Part shown: positions 45,321 to 59,200 of the stretch, piece after piece | Layout: each line of letters begins with the position of its first letter | Position numbering within the stretch: the first letter of the stretch is position 1 | From: Zonotrichia leucophrys gambelii | Taxonomy: Eukaryota; Chordata; Aves; Passeriformes; Passerellidae | DNA: 64,000 nucleotides | Direction of reading: 5' to 3' | Assembly (NCBI RefSeq): GCF_028769735.1 | Contig: NC_088170.1 | Coordinates: 50,625,585 to 50,689,584 of the forward strand | The notes under the pieces: model-generated | Seen by the model: the letters and a program-made list of their open reading frames with translations, nothing else | Databases searched by the model: none | What the model was told of the DNA's origin: nothing | Program-made: the position numbers and the translations under genes

Positions 45321-47810
45321 AGTTTTATTTGCCTTTCCCCCAAGTGGTGTGAAGGATCACCTTGCTGTGGGGCAGAGGTGAGCACCATCCTGCCTGTGAC
45401 CTGACTTCTCACTTGAAGAGCTTTCTCACCAGCTTGGCCTCCATGCTGCATAGCACCAAATTAAGCTTGACTGTGGTCAGCTTTTCTTTTTTCTTTACAT
45501 ATGTCTTGTCATTCCTCCAATAAACACTTTTAAAATATGGAGGAATATCTCCATCCCTTCCATTTTCTTCTGCTGACCCTTCCTTCATTGCAGTGTTTTG
45601 CATAGAAGAGGCTTGATTTCTTTTCCACATTTGCTTTGGGTCTGTTTAGTAACTCTCTCAGAGAGAAAATCAGTGTGATTCAATGTTATCAGCTTGGGCT
45701 CAGGGGCTCTCATCAGTGTCAATCCTCACGTCTCTCTGAAGTCCACATTTTTAAGTCAAAAGACACCCTACAACCTTTTTTCCCCCTCTTTAATCCTCAT
45801 CTGGCATTGCTCAGGTAATAGGAGACGAAAGCAACTGAGGTAAGGAAAAGCCAAGCCTAACCCATGAAGTCAGTCTGAATCCAAGCTTCATCAGACTGCT
45901 TTTTCCTTCCCACTGGCTCTGAACCAAAACAAAAAATAAGGCATCTTTTCATCTTATGTCTCACTAGTGATGAAGAATATTCCCTCTTAGTAGATATCAC
46001 ACAGTCCCTCAGTTGACATCCCTCATTGCGTTTCAGGCTAGTGGATATCAAGCCCCTCAAGATCTGAGCCCCCCAAAATTTGAATCAAATTGAAATTTTT
46101 TTTGTTGTTAATCGGTAGCTAGAGCTGGACATTTATGATGAAGCAATTGCATTGTGAACATTGTGTGCTTGACAAATCAATCTCTCAAGGGAAAGGGAAG
46201 ACAGTCCCAAGCTGGATGGGCTGTTTGGACAAGAGCCACCAGGAGTGAAGTCAGCAGAACTGAGCAGTAACTGGGGCAAAGGTAATTCCAGCAGTGGGAG
46301 ATCCTGACCACCAACCCATTGACCACCTACTCAAAATGAATCCAATTCAAATGGAGGGAAGAACTGTGCATGCAGACTAATTAGAATGAGAATGAGAGGT
46401 AAAACTTGGCAATAGGAGTTTCAGTACTAATTAATGAAAAAGTTATGTAATCTGTAACCAATAAATGCTGATGCCTTTGTGAGAATGTATAAATAGCACA
46501 ATGTTTTGATGATTGAAGAGCCAGCTTTTTGTGAGTTATGTCCCACATCCCTACTTTGCACAAACTAGTATAAAAAATAGAAATCACACCTCATCTTGGT
46601 GTGAATTGGTACTGTGCACCTGATAACAAGCCTGTGTTTGAGACACCAGCTAGGAATGTGATAAACATAAATGGGAGAATTCTTTGGTATATAAAGATAA
46701 AACTGAAACTTCCACTCTGAATCTAAGTAAATGTTCTTCAGCATTAATTTCTCAAAAGCAAAAAATTCACAAAGTATTTTTAATATAGATTTGCTTCTGT
46801 TCTGTATTCTAAAAATCTTTTTTACAGCTTTTATTGGAAAGTGGCAGTTAAAACATCTGCACCACATTTAAAACATGTAATTGTATCTTGGAGGACAAAA
46901 TAGGCTTGTTCTGGTAATAAAAATTGTCTTTCAGTAGAATTTTATAAATACAGGGCAGCATGCAGAATCAGCCTTTTTTCAAAAAGCCTTCTCCAGTACC
47001 ACAGAGGTATGTCCTTTATACAGCTCTGGTCTCTGGTCAGCCTGACAATGACCAACCCCTGTTACTAACGCCAAATGCTTTGCCAGTTTGCAAGAACCAC
47101 CAAAACTGTAGCAGGAACTTGTGGAAATCTTGATATAACCTTGTACACACTGATATCCTTCTGTGCAATGGGGCACTGCTTCAGATAGCCTAGCAAACCC
47201 CTTGTGAACTCTGCAACTCCAGTCTGTTTTGCCCTGTGCATTCTGCCATGCCCTCGTGTGCCAGGGCAGAGAGAAGGGGGCTTTGTACACACTGTGCAGA
47301 TTGCTCCAGATGCTCCCATCTGCAGTGTAAGCCTGTGTCTTGTGCATCAGCTATGTGCTTCTCTGAGCTAGCATACACTTCAGAGGAGGAACAGTGATGA
47401 AATGCAGAGACAACCTCATGGCACGAGTCCCCAGCAGGTAGCTGTGGCACAGGAGAGCTGCTCAGTGGTCATTGTGACCACAATCCTACAGGGACTCTCC
47501 TTCTGCAGACTAATAATTCTATTCCTGTGTTTGAAGTACCACACGAATTAAGCACATATTCTTCACTGGGACTGAGACTGTTGCTAGGGCAGTACAACTG
47601 TACCTCTGCACTTGCTGCTGTACATCCTGGCTGTTTCCAGGACATCCCAACAGCATGCCCATGCATGCACAGGACAACCAATATTTAACCTAAGTGAAAA
47701 AATTTGGTGCAAGTACCTCTATGAGCTTCTGCTCAGCAAGACCTTAAGAGATTTTGTAGGGCAGAGACATTTTGTCAGTTTCACTCAAATTAGCAACACA
47801 AAGGACAAAG
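45321..47810. other. Intergenic, nothing recognised
   Basis: AT-rich spacer with short domain-free frames only. Confidence 0.5.
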
Positions 47811-47812
47811 GT

Positions 47813-47818
47813 TTTATT
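47813..47818 (-). terminator. Possible poly(A) signal of candidate small gene
   Basis: TTTATT on the plus strand, that is AATAAA on the minus strand, about 85 bp after the candidate stop codon at 47901-47903. Confidence 0.3.
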
Positions 47819-47900
47819 TCTTTTTTCCTTCTTTAATGCAACAATATAGATGCTGCTAAATAAGCACCGATCTTAATAGCAGTAAAACAGGAGGTCAGAT

Positions 47901-50900
47901 TTAAGAGCTGCGCTTGCCCTTGCGTTTCTTAGAAGCCTTCTCTGTCTCTGTGTTGACAGTGCAGCTGTTCACTGAAAATTATGCAGAAAGATAAATAAAA
48001 TCTTAGCTGGAATTTAAAAATGTATGGCAAGTCCAAAAGTTTTTTAAGTAAGCGTGGATCATGTTGTTCAGATGCAATAGTTGACACATTTTTACCTTAT
48101 GGCTGTAGTAGTTATCAAGTGCAAACCATAAAAAAAAAAATTTAATAGGGCAAAGTAAATCAATCTGATTTCAGCCACATCCTGTCACAATTCCTCCTAA
48201 TGTTCCATGATGATCCAAGAAGCAGGGGAATAAAGTGTGACTACCATCCAGCAGCAAAAATATTATCACACACTTCAAAGCTACTGGCTGCCTTTCCTCT
48301 AACAAAGTCAGAGCTCTAACGTGCACCCTGATGAAAACAGGATGGCCCCTTTCAAACTGAGATGACAGACGAGGCAGTAAGACGAAACCAGCAGAAGCCA
48401 GCACACGCAGAGCTGCAGTAAATCTAAGCCATAAACAGAATGCCTCCTGCACTTCAGATCCTCCAAGGGCCCTGCGCTTTCTGAAAGCGCCACAGCAGCA
48501 CCCTGCACCTCTGACCTTGCACACCTATGGGCAGAGAAGCAAAGATTCTGGAGATTTCAAAATGACTCACACCCATGAAAGTGTCACTTTTCACAGTGTG
48601 GGGGGACTGTGTGGCTGTCGCTGGGCAGGTGGGGAGGCAGCCCCAGGCACAGCCATCCGATAGGGCTGCACACACACTGCTGCTGCAGCACTCCCTGTTC
48701 GGGATCAGTTAAGCTTCTGACACCGTCACTCACAGCAAAGTGCTCCTGATGGGAGCTGTGCTGCGAAACTGGCTTGCAAACCAGGGGATTAGCAAATAGG
48801 CTGTAGGGCCCAAACCTCATGTCTTTCACATAGCATCTTAAAACATTTTTAGTTTATTAAAACTAAATCCATGGAAAACTGCATGCTGTGGCTGGGTTCT
48901 CAAAATATAAAATCAAAAACCAGTTTGATGCAACACTAGAGCATGACCCAATATTTGCACACACAAGTAATCAAACTGCTCAGATTAACTGCTCTACAGA
49001 CATGTTTCATGTTGTTTTGGTTTTCATTTTGAGAACTTAAAAATGGCTACTGATTCTGAAAACTAGACCTTGTAGAAATGAAGAAGTCTTACCTAATGTT
49101 CTTGTTCTGAGAACTGAGATAACTAAATTTGAGCAAGGAAAACCACATTTAAAAATATTTTAAGTGTCACATGTCTGGACTGCAGTATGTGTCTGGACTA
49201 GATGTATTTATATGCATTATGCTATTAGCACCATTAGACAAATGAGCAACTGAGGCACAGGGCAAAACAGATTTGGTTTCAGTCAAAACACCTGCATCTA
49301 AGTGCCTGAAGTGCAAGATGGCACCTGCTCAGTGTCTACACACTGGTTACAGGGGGTGGAGATGAGCAAGGGTCAGAAGAGTGACTGAGTTGGACAAATG
49401 CAGGATTCCACTTCGCACTGCATCCCTGATTGCTCAGTTTCACATCACATATTTCTGAGGGAGCACAGCTTCCCCTCCTGAAGGCTGGGCCATGGGCCTG
49501 GTGCATGGGACACGACCCCCATGCTGTTCTATTTTCTATGCACACCACTGACATACCCCGTGCAGACAATCTGCCCTGATGGCCTGGAGACTCTTTGAAG
49601 TTACCTTCAAAAGAGCACCAACAGAGAGCCTGCTTGAGGTTAGACAAGATGTTTCTGTCTCACACAGCAGCAGTTTCATTCAGGGCTCTGTCCTGCTAAC
49701 AACCTGAATTTGTTTTATGGCAAAGAAGGGACAAGACAGCAAATGTACAGATAGCTTAACTTTTCTGTGTCTTTCAAAAGGTGCTAGTTCTATCTAGGCA
49801 GAGAAGGAGTATTTGAAGAATGGGCCAAAGGCTAAGAGGCTTAGTGCTGAAAATGGCTTGGGGAAGGACAGAGGGAAACATATAACCTAGTTTTGGTGAA
49901 AAGTCAGGAACTACAAAGATCTGTAATAATTTCATACTGTAATGATTTCGTATTGCATCACTCTTCTGGAGGATTTTAGGACCGACAGAAAGGCTGTTGT
50001 GACTGAACACACAAGGGATGGAACTAACAACTTGATCTACCACAGCATTTGATTTCAGTCAGGAGGCTGAAATTACAGCCTTTTAGAAAACAAAGATACC
50101 TTGTGTCTACAAGTAACACTGTGACAATTCACTTCTGCTTGGCAGAATACACAGGTCCCACCAAATCCCCCCCACTGCAGCATGGCTGAAGGTAACTCAG
50201 GTAAAACCTGTCATCCAGGGCACAAAGTACAAGGGATCTGCTCTGAGCTCACTCCCAATCCAGGTATCATCTCTAGACAGCACAGGCAGCTTGACTGAGG
50301 ATCCTATGTATAAAATGTCAGGATGATGATCAGCCTGGGTGGTTGCTGCCCAAGGTGTGCATGGTTTCCTGAGGTTCACAGCCAGCAGTGAGCATACACA
50401 ATGAACCAGGCAATGTGCCCACGACCAAAGAAAGACTGCAGTGTTTTTTTGTTTTCTATGTCAGCAGTGACCTATGTTGGGTTGATTCCTGGAAGAATGC
50501 TTCTTGAATTACATCTATCCTTTAATCAGCCACCCACCTCTCACAGTGCTCTTGAGAGCAAACCAGCATTGTGTTTTCCCAACTGGTCATTTAGGATCTC
50601 TGTTGTTCTCACCTTGATACATGAGTAAGATATTATTTTCTAAAGAGGAATCCACATCAGGACCACTTCTGTTTCCTTAAAATGCGCTGAACAACAGATG
50701 TGTGCTGAAAGCTGCTGAAGGTATTTGTGCTAACTGTATTCTAGGAGGTTTAGGGGCATTGTTAGTGAAGACAAGAATGGTGAAGTAGTAAGGGCTGAGA
50801 TTTGATAACATCTGAATTATCCAGGACATGAGTGCAGTAAGAGTCAGAAGAGTACCACAGCTCCTGTAAGGCAAGCGTAGAAGATACTACAGTACAAAAG

Positions 50901-53127
50901 AGATCCTTTAACATTACAAAATTATTTCATACTGTTTTTCTTCTAACCACTGCAGGCCTGAGCACTGTGAACACAACTGAGAGCAGAGAGGTTTGCTCTC
51001 CAAAAACTCCCATCCATGTCTTACCTGACACAGCAGGTGTGTTTCGGTAACATATTCTCTAGGGATTAAATACTAGTAGCTACTACAGATGAAAAAGACT
51101 ACTAACTAGCAGATTTCTGCTTTAACCATGGGCCTTTCTCATTCATACACAGCAGATGAACCATAAAAAACACATTTTATGTTTATTGGGTGTAGTCTGC
51201 TTTTTCCATTTCATTTTGAATTTAAAAATAAAGCCAGATTCTCTGCTGGCAGTTGGAGAGCCACAATTCTGAGTGACTATATTCTGAGGATTACTTCTCT
51301 TGATTATTAAATAAGCACTGCTTTGGTCCAAAGGACTATTACTCTGTAGCATTAGTCAAAAAAGAAAGAGAACAGAAAATGTGCAAGCTTCTCAACAGTT
51401 TGTCAGTCCATACTCCTTGAATCCCAACCATCTGGGAATGACCCATCTACCAACAAAGTGCTCCAAATCCAGCTCAGATGCTCCAGCAGTTCCCTGGTTT
51501 TTGGCATCAACATCCAGAAGAGCCAATTCCCAAATCTCTGTTCCTGCCAATGTCACTTAAGCAAATACTTTGTGTCTGATATATGATAAAACCATTATCC
51601 TATTTCTTAAGCTTTAAACATCAGATTTCATTGTGTTCCCAAAGTGGTACATACAAAAATATAGTAGCTGATAATGGCTGTTTTGTAAGCAAAAAAACCC
51701 AGCTGGTAATGGCTGTTTGTCAAGCAAAACTTGCACTCCCTCATCTAGTCCTTAAGTAATAAATTTAGAATTCATACTGCACAAGCTACCAAACTCAAGA
51801 TGATTAAGCTTCAGGGAGGAAAAAGCACACACATGAAGTAATGGCTCAAGAATTTCCCTCCAGAGAAACTCCAAAAACCCTTTAGAGCACAAGGAAAAAG
51901 GCCTTAAAGTACATTTGTTAATAATAATAGATTAAAAAAAAAACCCAAACCAACCCCACAATAATGTTAGATATAAAACTTCCTAATTTCAGGCGCTGTT
52001 TATAAATGGGTAAGTCTTGCAGTTATTACTTAAAAGTATGTAAGACAAAAATTTGAGTAACAGAAAAATTACTACTCTAATTCATTTTAGCAGGTTACAC
52101 CTGCAAATACTGTAAAATTCAGCATAAAATAAAATTTGTCAGAAAAACATCCCACTAATTCTATTTGGGCAATGATTCTATTCCTCAACATGTATCTGAA
52201 TTGTTTTCCAAACCTGTGATTTCCAACAACCAATGTTTTATTTTTTTTCAAGCACAATATAACACACAAGTCATAACAATTTGGCAATTAAAAAAACAAA
52301 CCAAAAAGGCTCCTTCACAACGGGATAAATATCCTCAAACTTTCAATGACTGTCTTAGACTTGTCAGGCTAGAGTCACTGACAAGGTAGTTAAAACATGG
52401 TGTTAAACCTTCCCAGCTCACATTTTAGTTCTTACTACCCCATCCTTTCCATCTTCTCACTCACAAGAAAATTCCAGGCATGAAACAAATACATAGCAAC
52501 AGGAGTCCTCACTGCACTGCAAGAGGATAACACTGGTCCTTTGAGAGACAAAGGCTGAGTATCATCTAAGCTTCCCTGAACCATTTTCACTTTTCTATAA
52601 ATAAAGCTGCTTATCACTGTACTTAAGCTTCAGGAACTTTAATTAGACCAAGAATTCCTCTAATGATTAGATAAAGGCTGTTTCAGTGGACTGCTAACAG
52701 TCTTAAAAGCAATAGGATCTTTCCTCCCTTTTCCTCCTCACAAGAATCTTGGGAAAGTAACCACTATCAAATAAAAAAAGGGCTCCTTTCAAAAGCATAG
52801 ACTTTCTGCTTATGTAGTGGAAAGGAAATGATTATATGCCTCAGCTCATCCTCCAAAGAACAATTCCAACTTTGCCCCGTGCTTAAGGCTGAGAAATCAG
52901 ATAAGCAATAAACCCCAAAACAAAGTGTACACCAGGTAACAATTTGAAATGCTGGACTCTTCAGATGCTTTAGCAGAGAGAAGCAAACTTCTAAAGTATC
53001 CTGAACTCAAACTCTGTAACGTGCAGGACAAAGATTTACCTCTGTATAATCCAGGTTCAGCTAGAGCATCCACTGACAAAAGTTGATTATTTAGAACTTC
53101 TTCTAGACTGTTTATTAATGATCCCAT
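47901..53127 (-). CDS. Candidate unrecognised two-exon small gene (52 aa)
   Basis: Not a known family to me. Minus-strand exon A (53127 down to 53040) reads MGSLINSLEEVLNNQLLSVD, continues ALAEPGLYR, and ends at a GTAAAT donor in phase 1. Exon B (47971 down to 47901) follows TTTTCAG and reads SCTVNTETEKASKKRKGKRS before its last Ser and TAA. The phases agree (G|TG gives Val at the join). A poly(A) signal lies 85 bp further on. The frame of exon A is also open about 24 codons upstream of the ATG. Exon A lies close beyond the inferred WASL 3' end on the same strand, so it could alternatively be part of extended WASL transcripts. The predicted protein has an acidic/leucine-rich N-terminus and a basic, nuclear-signal-like C-terminus. 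The 5.1-kb intron could hide further exons. This rests on splice logic only. Confidence 0.25.
47990..53030. other. Spacer, otherwise nothing recognised
   Basis: Apart from being the putative intron of the candidate small gene, this stretch holds no recognised gene. Minus-strand frames at 48.2-48.8 kb overlap one another and lack domains. Confidence 0.45.
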
Positions 53128-53439
53128 GTTTGTTTGACCTTGAAATGTTGCTGGTTTATTGCACTTGCCGGCAGCAGTAGCTGTTTCCAAGGAGGCTGCT
53201 TAGCAGCGGTGAGATCTGCCAGGAGGACGGGGTGTCACATTCTTACTCATTGTGTTTACTCAACAGCACAATCCAACTTTCCAGAGACATGAAACTTCTG
53301 CGATTTGACAGTGGCTATTTACTGCTTTGTGAACTTGGCCAGGTGGCCAAAGTCACTTTTAAAGTGTGTAATCAATCTACAGATCTATTTTAAAACCTGT
53401 GCTGCAATCAGCACTTAAAAACCACACAGTTTTACACTA

Positions 53440-56142
53440 GTTGGGTCAAATTAATTTTATTATGCTTCATGATGAATTGCCACCAGTGCAACATCCTATT
53501 CACTGTACATTTCAAAAATTCACATACTAAAAATTTCAGTTTGATAAATGGAAAACTGAATGATTGAGAAGTTCTTACGAATTTCATACGTACAAGTGGC
53601 TAGCTGATATTGTCTATGCACATAGAGTGTTGAGATACAAAAGCCTCATGCTAGTTTGTTAATTGCTAAGGCTATCTGGACAGTCAATTAACCAGAATAT
53701 ATAAGAGGCCTTCATTACAATGTTTAGCAACAATGCACCAGTATCATGAAATGCTGTCTTCTGCTTGGAGCAAAAGTGGCAGTGCTGAAGCATGCAGCTA
53801 TGAGTAACTTAACTGCATCGCAGTCTGTATGCCTGAAATTTATCATGAACAAACACTACTGGAAAGGAAATATTAACCTGGACACCACAGGTGTGAGTGT
53901 ACTTTTTATATGAAGAAATAGAAAACCCAAAAACTTTCTTTGGCCAGTATCTACAAATCAAAGTTTTATTCAATAATGCAACTTCAGAGCTCCCAAAATC
54001 CAGAATAGAAATTTGATTAATGAACTGTGATGCTTAATTATTAACTATATTACAGAAATTCCAATCCTGGGAACATAACAGCTAAACATATCTAGTAAGT
54101 AGCATGTTAGGAAAACTCTAGGCCTCATCTGCTTAATTTTTAGATGCCCTATATGCAATAAAAATAAGAGTGCAGTGCCAGAAGTTATATGAAAGCCATA
54201 AAAATATTTTCCTTATACACAAGTTGCTAACTCCACTGCCATTAGCTACATGAGGCTGCACTTGCACTTGATCCAAAGCTCAAGCCATTACAGCAGCAAA
54301 GCTAGCAGGAAGTGTTTCCAGCAGCAGAGGCCAATGAGAAAGTTACTGCAAGAAAATGAGACCACTTGGCAATTTTTTTCCTCAAGTTATGTGCTTAAAT
54401 TACTCTTGGAAGGAAGTTAGCATCCTCTGAATAATTTAACTACAACCTTACCTCTCCCACTACTTTTCAGCAACTTTCTTTTCTCCTCCTACGACTAAAT
54501 TAATTTGCTAAAGACTAGGTTATAACTGGGTTAGAAATCCAAGCCATATCATGCAGGTCCAGCCTGTCAAGATCAGGTCAACACTGGGTTTCAGTCAATA
54601 CTTGTCTGATAACTTAAATTTTGTTTGATACCCTGACTACAGTCAAAGACCCAGGACACTATGCATTAACTACACTCAAATGTAACTGACTTTAATGAAC
54701 ATTCTGTGTCCGATAATGTGGTTTTTAAAAAGATTTTCTACCTGAAAATTACAGCAAGTACAGTAATTAATGCTGCAGATATTAAATACCCACTTAGCAT
54801 AGATTAGTACTTCATAATAGGCAGATGTGCCAATGTTTACAAGTACAATGTATATAAATGTGCAAGCTGTGAAATGAAAATCCCATGTTCTGTCCACTTA
54901 TTCAAATACTATTCTTGTGAATCAGGTTCTTCATCTTCATCACAACCCTCGGTCTTAAAGCCAACATATGAAGACAAAATACTGCCATAAAGTTCAGTAC
55001 TTTACACTCCATAGTGTATAATTCTGAGTTTATGAGACTTTCCAACCTACAGGATGTAGGATTGGTGTTTCAGCATCTGCTGTGTACCATAAAGCAAAGA
55101 CTGCAAAGTAATACCACTTGTGTTTATTAGTACACCAATGTCCTACAAATTTTAAAAAGTAATTAAATGCTATTGAAGCAAGCCTTAAATGCAGCCCTTC
55201 AGCCTAAAACCCACAAAAAATTGATTTTAAAAATAGATCAAACTGTAGCGATTGCCAGCCTCCAGTACAGCCCTCAGTAATTTAGACATCTTCATTCTGG
55301 AAGTAATAGCAGGGAAGGAAAAAAGAAAAAAACAAACAAAAACCCAACCAACAAAATCCAACCCCTAAAAAATCCCCCAGAAACCCCAAACCAAAACCAA
55401 CCAAAAGTTGAACTTGTTTGCATCAAAGTTGCTTTTACCACTATGACAATACAGAGCCACCCTGTTTAACTTCAGATAGAGGTCCCCATTGAAGAATTTA
55501 ATTTCTACTGCTGTTCAATAGCAGTCAGTACTATAGTTAGGACAAGGTAATTTTCACAACTAGCTGTGCATTCTTCTGCAGTGCTTTTGTGTTATGTAAA
55601 GCATACTGCTAAGATTTGACCTGCAATGTGCTGATGTATTTGAAACCATGCAATAGTATAAATCAGCCTCAACATTCATACAGCATTTCATTTGAAATCA
55701 AGGGGCTAAATAAACTAAGAGCTGCATCACTTAAAGAACATAGTGCTATACTAGGCTTTAATAAGAAAATTTAGATACAGAAAAAGTAGGGTATGAAAAT
55801 AGTGTTTTCCTTCTTGCATTATAACTAAATTACATTAAGGTTTTTGTCAGTCTCACATATTACATTTAAACTCCCTTATTGATGGAATGGAAAGTATTCA
55901 CATGTACATTATCATCCAGGTGTAAACTTGCACACATTAACAGGGAGTAGCTTTGTAGAGGATTATGACAAACCTTTACAGATTAAATGAGGTATTGCAC
56001 AGATTAATAAAAAAGCAAAAGGCAACAAAAATATACAGCAAATTGGTAGAACATTTACATGATAATTTTACAGAATCCATAGACAGAAAGCAGTGTTTAG
56101 TATATCATTCACCTTAAAAAATATATATATAATAATATATGA
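53440..56142 (-). other. WASL: Probable WASL 3' UTR
   Basis: AT-rich sequence after the WASL stop, without coding potential. Candidate minus-strand AATAAA signals lie at 55123-55128, 53965-53970 and 53456-53461. Mammalian WASL has a long 3' UTR, so a span of up to 2.7 kb is plausible. The true end was not determined. An A/C-rich simple stretch lies at about 55317-55400. Confidence 0.4.
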
Positions 56143-56204
56143 TCAATCATCCCATTCGTCATCATCCTCAAAGTCTTCTTCATCATCTTCATCCTCATCT
56201 TCAT
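56143..56204 (-). CDS. WASL: WASL last coding exon (acidic domain)
   Basis: Acceptor CTTACAG, then [20 protein letters not shown] and TGA (56143-56145). The conserved Trp near the C-terminus contacts Arp2/3. The final residues are WDD, where human N-WASP has WED. Confidence 0.95.
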
Positions 56205-59200
56205 CTGTAAGACAGGAAAAGCAAGTCACTTTCATGCACAGAATTAATATGATCAAAGTATTACTGATTTCTATCACAATTTTCTGAAAAGAGAACCATC
56301 ACTTCAAGGTCGTCATACATTTAGTAATACTCTATTTTAAGATTGCTAGACATGACATCCAGTTCAGATAGTTACTAGCTGGAAGTCAAATCTAATTTGT
56401 TTCTTTACTCACTCTTTTCTTCACAAAAGAAAAATGTGTTTTGTTCACAAAGAGAACAAGAATCAGAAGTTCTTGTTTAATAGTTAATTTTTATTACTGT
56501 TGCTTAAAGAATGTGCAAGTTGCCAGCTTGTTCCAGAGTGGGTGTTAAACTTCAGGAACAGATTAATTTCTGGAATGTAAAAACTGCTTCCCCAGGTTTG
56601 TTACATAATGGAATTTGTTTACTTTACAAGCAGGTAAAAAAATCAGCCCTCCAAAAAAGGTCTGGTGAGCGAAAGATCATTGTGGATACTGGAGTACTCA
56701 AAGCTGTGTAATGAACATCAATTTCAAAGTAAATGCTTGCTGACTTTATTCAGCCTTCCACTTTTTTTTATGCATCATTTAAACATTTACTCTGATAAAA
56801 TTAAACTACTTATTTGTTGGACAAGACCATTTCCTTCCCATAGGAAGGAACTGTAAGGGAGCATTTACCTCCCTTCAGGTATTTAATTTCTGTTAAGTAC
56901 CAAAGTTGGCAATTACCACATAGGGCAGCATATCAACAAACCATAGTGCACTTGGTGAGATGCTCTGTAGATTGCATATACAGTTCTGATAGCAAGGCAA
57001 GCTCCAGAAATGTACCAAAGCCTAAGTGGAATAGATGTACTCAAACAGCTGCATTGCAGCTACTGAACTGCAATTTCAACTACATTTATTACAAGTTGGT
57101 ATTTCAGAAATGCAAATCCTCTTGCAGCCCTTATTTTTCCCAGCACTTAAGCATGGGAAGTTGATTCAGTCCTGGCAGAAGCCTGGTCAAGTAACACTGC
57201 TTATCCAGGAGGTGGCAGCCAAAGCCCACCAGAACTGACAGCACAGGAGCTGAATGATGGCAAGAGATTTAGTGTCAACAAACAGAAAGCACCAAAAACT
57301 TTCTTCCACAATATTTTGACCATTTATTTCATCAGACAGCTGGTAAACAAAAACAAATCAGTTGCAACAACAACATAAATGTTTTTCTAAGAATATTAAC
57401 CTTGTTTAGTAACTCAGTTGAGGATTACTGTGAGTTGCTAAACCCCAGTAATTCAAAGCAGCATGAAGGAACCATTCAGCCCATCACCAGGGCACTGCCA
57501 AGGGCAGTCTGCCCTGCACTATTTGCTGGAATCCATGCTTTTCTCCATCATCATTTTACAATAAATAGAAGTGTTAACTCTTGAAAACCCGACACTGTGA
57601 GGTCATAAAAATTCCATCAGACGCACCTGAAGAATGAATGGCTTTGCTCCTTTTCTGCATAACTTCCATCAATGCACCCACAATCCCTGAGGTGGGTGCA
57701 GGTGTAGGTGGTGCACTTTCCTGACCATCAGATACCTAGGAAAAAGGGTTACAATAGAAAGATGCAATTAGCAAAGCAGAACCTCTGTATTTTGAGACAA
57801 ACTTCCTTGTATGATTATTGAGTTTATTTTCCACCAGGAGAAAGTGTGGAACAGTTTGTTGTGGAACCTTTAGCTCAAACTGCAAAATCTTTAGTAAAAA
57901 TAGTCAACTTTTTAACCATATAACAGAACTGTAGCCATACCAGAGTTTAAATATGTAAGCTTTAATGAAGTCAACACTCATCTAAAAGAAAGCTTCTTAA
58001 TATGGTTGTAGAGGCATGACTTGTATGGCTGCATAACCATTATGTATTTTATCTTTGGAACAGACCACAAAATATTTTTCATTGCTTGGGTTTGCAAACT
58101 GAGTCTGCTTTGGGCAGATAATCCCTTCTGAAGTAATGAATTTTGATAATGCCTACCTCTAATGGCAAATAAATATGAACACACCCTCACACTTTTTACA
58201 GCAGAAGCCTTGAGTGCAGAGGAGTGGCAAAAAATAAGTATCAACAGGCAAAATAGTTTTTAGGAGATTATTTTTAAGACAATCAGTGGCATCAGTAAGA
58301 AACAGTAATAGCCTGTTCTGCAGCAGGGACAGCAACGGCATCTCTTATGGGCAGCACTTGTCAAAACACAAGCAGACACCTTCTTACAAGCCTCAATATT
58401 TGCAGAATACAGGTCCATCTTAAGATGAAAATAAAAACAAATTAATAAATCTAGTGTTTGCCTTCTACTACTGTTACTCCTAAACTCATCTCCTGCAGTT
58501 TAGATTATTTAACTGAATAGCCAGGAAAGCAGCAATCTTTTCACAATCCTTGCAGAAGTTCCGTACAGCCATGACACTATGACATCATCATTGCAGGATT
58601 TAGTGATTTTACTCAAAAGTGAGAACTGAGTTTGAAAGGGTAATTTCTTGCCCCAAAACTCATCTATAGCAAATGTGTGTTCTTTGCATTTTCTTAGTAC
58701 TACTGTTTAGTCATGGCTTCAGAAACTCTAAAACTTACAATCCAGCCCCCAAAGCAGAGCCACATTTTACTGTTCACACTGCATTTGCATGTCCCAAGGG
58801 AACCTGGGTGCGAAACAGTTTTTACTCACAGATTTCAACTGTATACCCTGTCGTATCTGATCTAGCAGTGCATCTCTTCCTGAGCAGGACACTGGTCGAC
58901 TGTTCTGTTCTACCTTCTTCAACTGAGCTCCTTCTCTGATTTGATCCAAGAGTGCAGCTTTGTTTCCCGCAGGAACTGGAAGCTGGTGATCAACCTCTGA
59001 AGGAAGGCCTGGCGGTGGAGGAGGACCAGGAGGGGGCGGAGGAGGTGGAGGGGGCGGAGGAACAGAGGAGCCACTTGCCGGCGGCGGCGGCGGCGGAGGA
59101 GGGCCGGGGGGTGCGGCCGAGGAATGCACGGGCGGCGGAGGAGGATACATGCGGTTGGGCGGGGGCGGCGGCACCGCCGCACCAGGCCTGGATGGAGGCG

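Noticed and set aside
48171..48829. Minus-strand frames of 66-117 codons at 48.2-48.8 kb as coding exons
   Set aside because: Frames overlap each other, there is no recognisable domain, and I saw no acceptor/donor pair that fits the candidate small gene's phase convincingly.
56093..56287. Poly-serine plus-strand frame near 56.1 kb
   Set aside because: It is antisense to the acidic last WASL exon.
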